Positions 15,219 through 19,274 of a stretch of DNA of 19,274 nucleotides are shown one piece after another. Position 1 is the stretch's first letter, and the number at the start of each line of letters is the position of its first letter. The translations under genes and the position numbers were made by a program. The DNA lies in NCBI GenBank assembly GCA_023421135.1, contig JAEZUG010000076.1, positions 1 through 19,274 on the forward strand. The letters are read 5' to 3'. The notes under the pieces were generated by a model. The model was not told the DNA's origin. It ran no database searches and saw nothing but the letters and a program-made list of their open reading frames with translations. This stretch comes from Candidatus Cloacimonadota bacterium (GTDB lineage Bacteria > Cloacimonadota > Cloacimonadia > Cloacimonadales > Cloacimonadaceae).

Positions 15219-16202
15219 CTATATCTCTGTGCCAAAGGCTTCCATGTGTTTTTGCATGAGCCCGGCAAGATAGGCTCTCAGGCCAGCCATCCATTCGGGT
15301 TCGTTCCCGACAGGTTCGTAAACAGCTCGTAAACAACGAACATACTGTATGAATCCGGCATATCTTTGAAACTCTGCAAAGTGCTCAAGGATATCCGGAT
15401 TCAATTCTATAAGAGACTGATATCCCTTGAGAAATCCTTCCTTGGCCATCGGCACCATTTCACTCTCCAGCTCTTCTTCCAGGTTCGCTAAAGTACGCTC
15501 CACATCCATCCCAAACCAGTGATAGTGGCAGTCATCAAAGTCAATGGTGCTGATCAGATCATTCTGCACATCGTAGAAGACGTTATCCAATTCATAGTCG
15601 TAATGAACCAATCCAAAGGACTCAGCATTCTCCGGTAAGTCGTCAAAGGCATGCCGAAGGAGCTCTAATTCTCTATGGGCACTTTCGTGAGCCATGAAAG
15701 CATTGAGGCAGTCTTCAGACCAATCCAGTTGTTCTCTCCAAGAATTTCGTCTTTCTCCCTGTGGGAGGTAGTTTTGGCTGAGCAGATGAATCTGAGCCAG
15801 ATTCTTGCCGTATTTCTCGAAGAAATCAGCCTCCAGATCTATCTGATCCAGTCTCTGGCCGGGCACCCGGTGGAAGGCTGCTGCAGTATATCCTCCCCAG
15901 GGAGTTTCACAAAGCAGTAAATGCTCTCCGTTTTTTGCAGGTACTGGTTCCGGGACACTCAGATCATTGGATCGCAGATATGCCATATAGTCCAGCTCAC
16001 TCTGTACTGAGGCAAAGGATTTCTCGGAGATGGGGGCAAATCGTAGTAAGCATACCTTACCATCTCTGTAGAATGGATAAATTGCATTGGCAGATATGCG
16101 GAATTGATCCAATATCTCCAAGTGATCGTGGTCATGATCCCAATTTTGCAGCAAGTGCAAAACCAGCTCACGGTTGTCCAGCAGATGTCGTAGTTTCATC
16201 AT
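15219..16202 (-). CDS. Aminoglycoside phosphotransferase/choline kinase-like phosphotransferase
   Basis: This 327-residue cytoplasmic protein has the APH/kinase fold. 'HYDYELDNVFYD' (200-211) is the Brenner-type loop with catalytic Asp202 and Asn207. 'TIDFDDCHYHWFGMDVERTL' carries the metal-binding Asp221/Asp223. The N-lobe shows 'VCLLRFAPISEKSFASVQSELDYMAYLRSNDL', typical of this superfamily. The family phosphorylates small molecules (aminoglycosides, choline, homoserine, sugars) or proteins (SrkA-like), and the substrate here cannot be assigned. There is no specific sign of antibiotic resistance. Two adjacent ATGs (16197-16202) are possible starts. GAGG lies about 13 bases before the first, which is long. 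It converges on the propeller gene with 24 bases between stops and no clear terminator. Confidence 0.8.
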   Translation of the reverse strand: MMKLRHLLDNRELVLHLLQNWDHDHDHLEILDQFRISANAIYPFYRDGKVCLLRFAPISEKSFASVQSELDYMAYLRSNDLSVPEPVPAKNGEHLLLCETPWGGYTAAAFHRVPGQRLDQIDLEADFFEKYGKNLAQIHLLSQNYLPQGERRNSWREQLDWSEDCLNAFMAHESAHRELELLRHAFDDLPENAESFGLVHYDYELDNVFYDVQNDLISTIDFDDCHYHWFGMDVERTLANLEEELESEMVPMAKEGFLKGYQSLIELNPDILEHFAEFQRYAGFIQYVRCLRAVYEPVGNEPEWMAGLRAYLAGLMQKHMEAFGTEI

Positions 16203-16230
16203 AAATATTTATTAACCTCACGTTTTATGT

Positions 16231-16259
16231 ATCTGTTTTGCATACGGTACTTTAGTCAA
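16231..16259 (-). promoter_or_regulatory. Putative promoter of phosphotransferase gene
   Basis: On the minus strand TTGACT (16259-16254), 17 bases and ACAGAT (16236-16231) form a candidate -35/-10 pair about 30 bases before the start codon. The -10 is weak. Confidence 0.3.
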
Positions 16260-16331
16260 TGATATTTCGTGAGTAAATTGGGTGTGCTTTTCTAGTAATG
16301 GTTGCCAAGTGGCTGTGAGTCATAAAATTGC

Positions 16332-16360
16332 TTGACTGCTTTCAGGGCTTGCCAAAGACT
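16332..16360 (+). promoter_or_regulatory. Putative promoter of solute-binding lipoprotein gene
   Basis: TTGACT (16332-16337), 17 bases and AAGACT (16355-16360) fit the TTGAC plus 17 pattern seen elsewhere in the window. The start codon follows 28 bases later, with a strong AAAGGAG ribosome site (16377-16383). Confidence 0.35.
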
Positions 16361-16388
16361 GCCACTACTTATGTAAAAGGAGTTTCCT

Positions 16389-17132
16389 ATGAAACAAGCA
16401 GTTATCTTGATAATCGCTATTATTAGCATTCTGAGCATGTCCTGTAGCAAGAAAAACACCGATATGACTATATTAACCGAGAACTACCCTCCACTTAGCT
16501 TCCTGGAAGATGGTGTGGTCACTGGTTATGGCGCAGAAGTGGTGGCGGCACTGCAAGCTGAACTCAAGACCGCTGCGGTTCCTCAGGTGTTGGCTTGGGA
16601 TGAAGCTTACAACCGGGCTCTTAGTGAACCCAACATAGTGCTTTTCACTATGGAAAAGACCCCAGAGCGGGAAGGCAAATTCAATTTCATTGGCCCCCTG
16701 GGAGCCAATACTGCCTATTTCTATGCTCTGGCCAGTAATCCGATAGAACTTGCCGATCTTGAAGCTGCTAAAACTGCCAGCAACATCACAACCACCACAA
16801 ATTGGTTTACAGAGCAGTACCTCAAAGAGCAGGGCTTCACAAACCTGCTAAGCAAAGCAGATCCCAGCGATAACTTAAGAATGCTGATGAACAAAGAGGC
16901 TGATCTAGGCGTATTTACAGACGTCACTTTCCCACAGCTTTGTGAGGAAGCCGGTGTCGCAGCTGATTCTCTGAAGCCGGTTTTACAACTTATGCAGACC
17001 CAGTACTATATCGCCATATCCAAGGCTACAGCACCCGAGATCGTGAAGCAGTGGGAATCTGCCTTCAGCACACTACAGCAGAATGGGACTCTGGAGAATA
17101 TCCGCAGTAAGTGGTTTCCTGCAGCAGAATAA
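16389..17132 (+). CDS. Periplasmic solute-binding lipoprotein (SBP_bac_3 type), orphan
   Basis: This 247-residue protein belongs to the family-3 extracellular solute-binding proteins, which usually deliver polar amino acids to ABC permeases. A short signal peptide ends in 'ILSMSCSKKN', giving Cys19 as the likely lipidation site; Met at -2 makes the lipobox imperfect, as often seen in this group. The mature protein opens with 'MTILTENYPPLSFLEDGVVTGYGAEVVAALQAEL' (26-59), typical of the family. Arg94 in 'TPEREGKFNFIGPL' is placed where the ligand carboxylate is usually bound. It ends with 'WESAFSTLQQNGTLENIRSKWFP'. No permease or ATPase gene is adjacent and a terminator follows, so it is expressed alone. 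Ligand and partner permease are unknown. Confidence 0.87.
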   Translation: MKQAVILIIAIISILSMSCSKKNTDMTILTENYPPLSFLEDGVVTGYGAEVVAALQAELKTAAVPQVLAWDEAYNRALSEPNIVLFTMEKTPEREGKFNFIGPLGANTAYFYALASNPIELADLEAAKTASNITTTTNWFTEQYLKEQGFTNLLSKADPSDNLRMLMNKEADLGVFTDVTFPQLCEEAGVAADSLKPVLQLMQTQYYIAISKATAPEIVKQWESAFSTLQQNGTLENIRSKWFPAAE

Positions 17133-17162
17133 GACTCCAGAAGCTCATTTGAGCGTTATCTG

Positions 17163-17173
17163 CCCCCCCCCCC
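17163..17173 (+). repeat. C11 homopolymer tract
   Basis: Eleven consecutive C residues lie between the lipoprotein gene stop (17132) and its terminator. No open frame or promoter element contains it, so frame-shifting phase variation is not indicated. The exact length may be unreliable in an assembly. Confidence 0.9.
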
Positions 17174-17195
17174 AAGCGATATTTGCTAGACCTGG

Positions 17196-17235
17196 ACCAC
17201 GCTTTCAGTATCTCTCTGAAAGCGTGGTATTCTTT
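17196..17235 (+). terminator. Rho-independent terminator after lipoprotein gene
   Basis: A perfect 13-bp stem ACCACGCTTTCAG (17196-17208) / CTGAAAGCGTGGT (17216-17228) with a 7-base loop is followed by ATTCTTTTT. It lies 63 bases after the stop codon and should isolate the next gene. Confidence 0.93.
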
Positions 17236-17307
17236 TTGTGACGACCAGACTCAGTATAGGCTAGGCTGTTCGGATCCATAAAGTTATATTGAATCTTGGA
17301 TTGATTA

Positions 17308-17336
17308 TTGCTTTACTTATTATCAGGATATATAAA
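17308..17336 (+). promoter_or_regulatory. Putative promoter of secreted protein gene
   Basis: TTGCTT (17308-17313), 17 bases and TATAAA (17331-17336) form a candidate pair with a good -10 and weak -35. It lies 31 bases before the chosen ATG at 17368. Confidence 0.4.
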
Positions 17337-17367
17337 GCGTAATGATTGGCATTTAAGGGAGTTAATT

Positions 17368-19068
17368 ATGGCACGCATAGTTGTTCTGTTGCTTGTGTTA
17401 AACGTTTTAGGCTTGGTTGGTTTGAGCTCTATTACGATACCCTATGTAGAAAGCTTTGATAGCGTTCAAGAGCCGGATCTGCCCCCGGGATGGAATGCAG
17501 TACTTACCGGCAGTGGTTATAGCGTTGCCGAAACCAATCCCAATAGCAGCCACAGTGATCCCAATCACCTCAACCTATACGACGGCCCCAGCTTGGGAAC
17601 TGCGATAGCTGTGATGCCGGCCACAGAGCTTGGCTTACCCATCCATTTGAGCAGTATCTCATTTTGGGCAAAGAGTTATCCTTCTGATGTCAATTTCTGT
17701 GTTGGTAGCATGGATTTGGATGCTGATGCAGGAAGCTTCCAGCTCATACAGCAGTTTACTTTGAACTCCTATTGGCAGCTATATACCTGCAATCTCGCTC
17801 AGATTGCGGCCGGACGACGCAGAATAGCCTTTAAACTGGCGGATGAAGACATGGGATATCACGCAGATATCGACGATCTGGATTTGCACTATAGTCTCTC
17901 CCACGACATAGAGCTGTGCAATCTAACTGCAAATTCGCCCTTCAACCCTCAGCAGAACGCTCAGTTTAACGTCTCAATTGTCAATCAAGGTTACAGCCCC
18001 ATCGATTCATACAGCATAGCTTTACTGGATGCTTCAAACACTGTCCTGACAATCGTTGCAGGCGATACTATCGCTGCAGGTGAATCCCGACAGATGACTA
18101 TCAACTGGAGCTTGGCAGGGCCTGGAAACCAAGTTTACAAGGCAAAAGTGATTTGTCCTCAGGATCTGAATTCGGATAATGATATCACAGAACCTATCGT
18201 AGTCGAAGTGTTGCCTCCCGGAGTGGAAGTCTATGACAATGCCAACAACCCGGTTTATCAGAACAAGTATCCCATCGATCTTTATTGGAAGACCTCTCTT
18301 TGCGAAACTCTCTATCTCTCTACAGAGCTGCCGGAAGAAGACCGGTTAATCTGGGGACTGAGCTATTCTGCCACTATTCTGACACCTACGATAGGAATCA
18401 AACCCATCATGGTCTGGATGGGGCATACAAATGCACAAGATCTAACGCGGGGCTGGATTCCGGCAAACGAGCTGGAACAGGTCTTTGCAGGGCAGGTAAG
18501 TTTTGCTCCCGGTGAACATCTGGTTAACATAGCATTTTCCCAGCCGTTCTTGTATGAAGCAGGGAATAATCTGGCGATCATGGTCTTGAGGCCTCTGGAC
18601 AGCCAGTACTATAGCTCAAACGATGATTTCTACTGTGATACAACCGATATTCCACGCTCCTTGATGCTAAAAAGCGACACGGAGGTCTATGATCCCAACG
18701 ATCCGCAGCTAGTGGGAACCAGTACGATCAAGCCTGTCACGTTTTTTTTGGTCACCGAAGCATCCAGCGGCAGTGATGATCCTGTTGTGCCAGCTCTCAG
18801 CACTCTTCAAGCCTACCCCAATCCTTTTAATCCCAGCACGACTATAGCATTCTCTATGGCCTCCCCGGGATCAGCTAAAGTGAAGATATATAACCTCAAG
18901 GGACAATTGCTAAGAACACTTTGGGATGGAGATTTGAGCTCTGGTGAGCACAGCTTCGTGTGGGATGCCACCGACGATGGGGGAAGGGCTCTGGCCAGCG
19001 GTCTCTATCTCTGCAGGCTGGACTGTGGAGGCAGGATGATAACCCGGAAGCTTGTGCTGATGAAGTAG
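17368..19068 (+). CDS. T9SS-secreted multidomain protein (MAM-like/CARDB-like, FlgD-like sorting domain)
   Basis: This 566-residue exported protein has a signal peptide (about 1-21). Residues 22-178 form a jelly-roll-like 'choice-of-anchor' domain ('ITIPYVESFDSVQEPDLPPGW' ... 'DIDDLDLHY'). Residues 180-282 resemble a CARDB/Ig-like domain ('LTANSPFNPQQNAQFNVSIVNQG'). Residues 285-465 are an unassigned beta-rich region. The C-terminal domain (about 479-566) has 'YPNPFNPSTTIAFSM', 'VKIYNLKGQLLRTL', 'HSFVWDATDDGGRALASGLYLCRL', the FlgD-Ig-like form of T9SS sorting signal. No catalytic motif is visible, so adhesion or a structural surface role is a guess. ATG 17368 is chosen because GGGAG (17357-17361) lies 6 bases before it and the signal peptide starts there; the frame upstream to TTG 17308 overlaps the likely promoter. 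Confidence 0.82.
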   Translation: MARIVVLLLVLNVLGLVGLSSITIPYVESFDSVQEPDLPPGWNAVLTGSGYSVAETNPNSSHSDPNHLNLYDGPSLGTAIAVMPATELGLPIHLSSISFWAKSYPSDVNFCVGSMDLDADAGSFQLIQQFTLNSYWQLYTCNLAQIAAGRRRIAFKLADEDMGYHADIDDLDLHYSLSHDIELCNLTANSPFNPQQNAQFNVSIVNQGYSPIDSYSIALLDASNTVLTIVAGDTIAAGESRQMTINWSLAGPGNQVYKAKVICPQDLNSDNDITEPIVVEVLPPGVEVYDNANNPVYQNKYPIDLYWKTSLCETLYLSTELPEEDRLIWGLSYSATILTPTIGIKPIMVWMGHTNAQDLTRGWIPANELEQVFAGQVSFAPGEHLVNIAFSQPFLYEAGNNLAIMVLRPLDSQYYSSNDDFYCDTTDIPRSLMLKSDTEVYDPNDPQLVGTSTIKPVTFFLVTEASSGSDDPVVPALSTLQAYPNPFNPSTTIAFSMASPGSAKVKIYNLKGQLLRTLWDGDLSSGEHSFVWDATDDGGRALASGLYLCRLDCGGRMITRKLVLMK

Positions 19069-19075
19069 CTGATCA

Positions 19076-19106
19076 GTTAATGAGTTAATTGTTAATGGGT
19101 TAATGG
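19076..19106. repeat. Short imperfect tandem repeat of GTTAATGR
   Basis: Four consecutive units GTTAATGA, GTTAATT, GTTAATGG, GTTAATGG begin 8 bases after the stop of the secreted protein gene. No function is assigned. Confidence 0.75.
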
Positions 19107-19190
19107 TTGGAGCGGTGGCTCTGGTCGGAAGTTTAGTAAGACTATTGAATAATTAGCAGTTTCCAGATAATGCCGCGTAAATCCTTCAAA

Positions 19191-19217
19191 GTGAACACAT
19201 TACAACACAATGTTCAC
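19191..19217. repeat. Inverted repeat GTGAACA-N13-TGTTCAC
   Basis: A perfect 7-bp inverted repeat with arms at 19191-19197 and 19211-19217. No T run follows, so it is not a standard terminator. It could be an operator for a gene beyond the window or part of the repeat element that follows it. Confidence 0.5.
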
Positions 19218-19241
19218 CTTATGTCATTCCTGCGACCGGGG

Positions 19242-19273
19242 GCCTCGCCAAACCGCTTGCGGTTTGGTGGGGT
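19242..19273. repeat. GC-rich hairpin at window edge, REP-like
   Basis: CCAAACCGC (19248-19256) and GCGGTTTGG (19259-19267) form a perfect 9-bp stem with loop TT. It extends to about 15 bp with G-U pairs (19242-19256 with 19259-19273). The preceding 'gtcattcctgcgaccggggg' looks like dispersed REP-type intergenic DNA. The element is probably cut by the window end. Confidence 0.5.
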
Positions 19274-19274
19274 G

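Noticed and set aside
15219..16202. Antibiotic resistance gene
   Set aside because: The fold is APH-like but the superfamily is broad, and no resistance-specific motif or mobile context is visible.
16389..17132. B12-binding protein BtuF
   Set aside because: The sequence has family-3 amino-acid-binding features ('NYPPLSFLEDG', 'TPEREGKFNF') rather than a BtuF-type fold, and no cobalamin riboswitch precedes it.
17163..17173. Phase-variable promoter or frame switch
   Set aside because: The C11 tract lies between a stop codon and a terminator, outside any open frame or promoter of a downstream gene.

Overview
The window is about 19.3 kb of bacterial chromosome. It probably comes from a member of the Fibrobacterota-Chlorobiota-Bacteroidota superphylum, and a Cloacimonadota (Cloacimonetes)-like genome is my best guess. 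The basis is two secreted proteins ending in 'YPNP'-type C-terminal sorting domains as used by the type IX secretion system (T9SS), one of them the FlgD-like 'YPNPFNPST' form common in Cloacimonadota; a TonB-dependent receptor with an N-terminal carboxypeptidase-regulatory-like domain; and a methionine gamma-lyase that fits an amino-acid fermenter. The taxonomic placement is inference.

Layout. (1) 2-1190: the 3' end of a methionine gamma-lyase gene, tRNA-Phe(GAA) with a strong terminator, then a gene-free stretch holding copy A of an intergenic repeat. (2) 1191-3096, plus strand: a COG2509-type FAD-dependent oxidoreductase followed by an orphan CheY-like receiver protein. (3) 9840-3099, minus strand: a tight five-gene operon with every junction overlapping (17, 13, 4 and 4 bp): xseA, a secreted GHL10/DUF187 glycoside-hydrolase-like protein, a Wzx-type flippase and two GT4-type glycosyltransferases. 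This looks like surface polysaccharide synthesis and export led by the exonuclease VII large subunit gene. (4) 9941-15194: a vitamin B12 locus. A cobalamin riboswitch precedes a BtuB-like TonB-dependent receptor. After a convergent MgtE-like transporter gene and copy B of the repeat, a second, near-duplicate cobalamin riboswitch precedes a secreted seven-bladed beta-propeller with a T9SS sorting domain. (5) 15219-19274: a phosphotransferase/kinase gene, an orphan solute-binding lipoprotein gene with a C11 tract and terminator behind it, a large T9SS-type secreted protein, and repeats at the window edge.

The most interesting element is the B12 locus. In Bacteroides, the seven-bladed propeller lipoprotein BtuG sits on BtuB and captures B12 at the cell surface. 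Here the propeller has no lipobox but carries a T9SS sorting domain, and it shares its riboswitch type with btuB. I read this as a BtuG-like surface B12-capture protein delivered by a different export route. Both riboswitches carry the same apparent translational switch. A stem of about 10 bp sequesters the Shine-Dalgarno sequence, and an 8-bp long-range pairing from the predicted RNA 5' end would release it. The 5-bp aptamer-closing stem uses the same 5' segment, so the two pairings compete.
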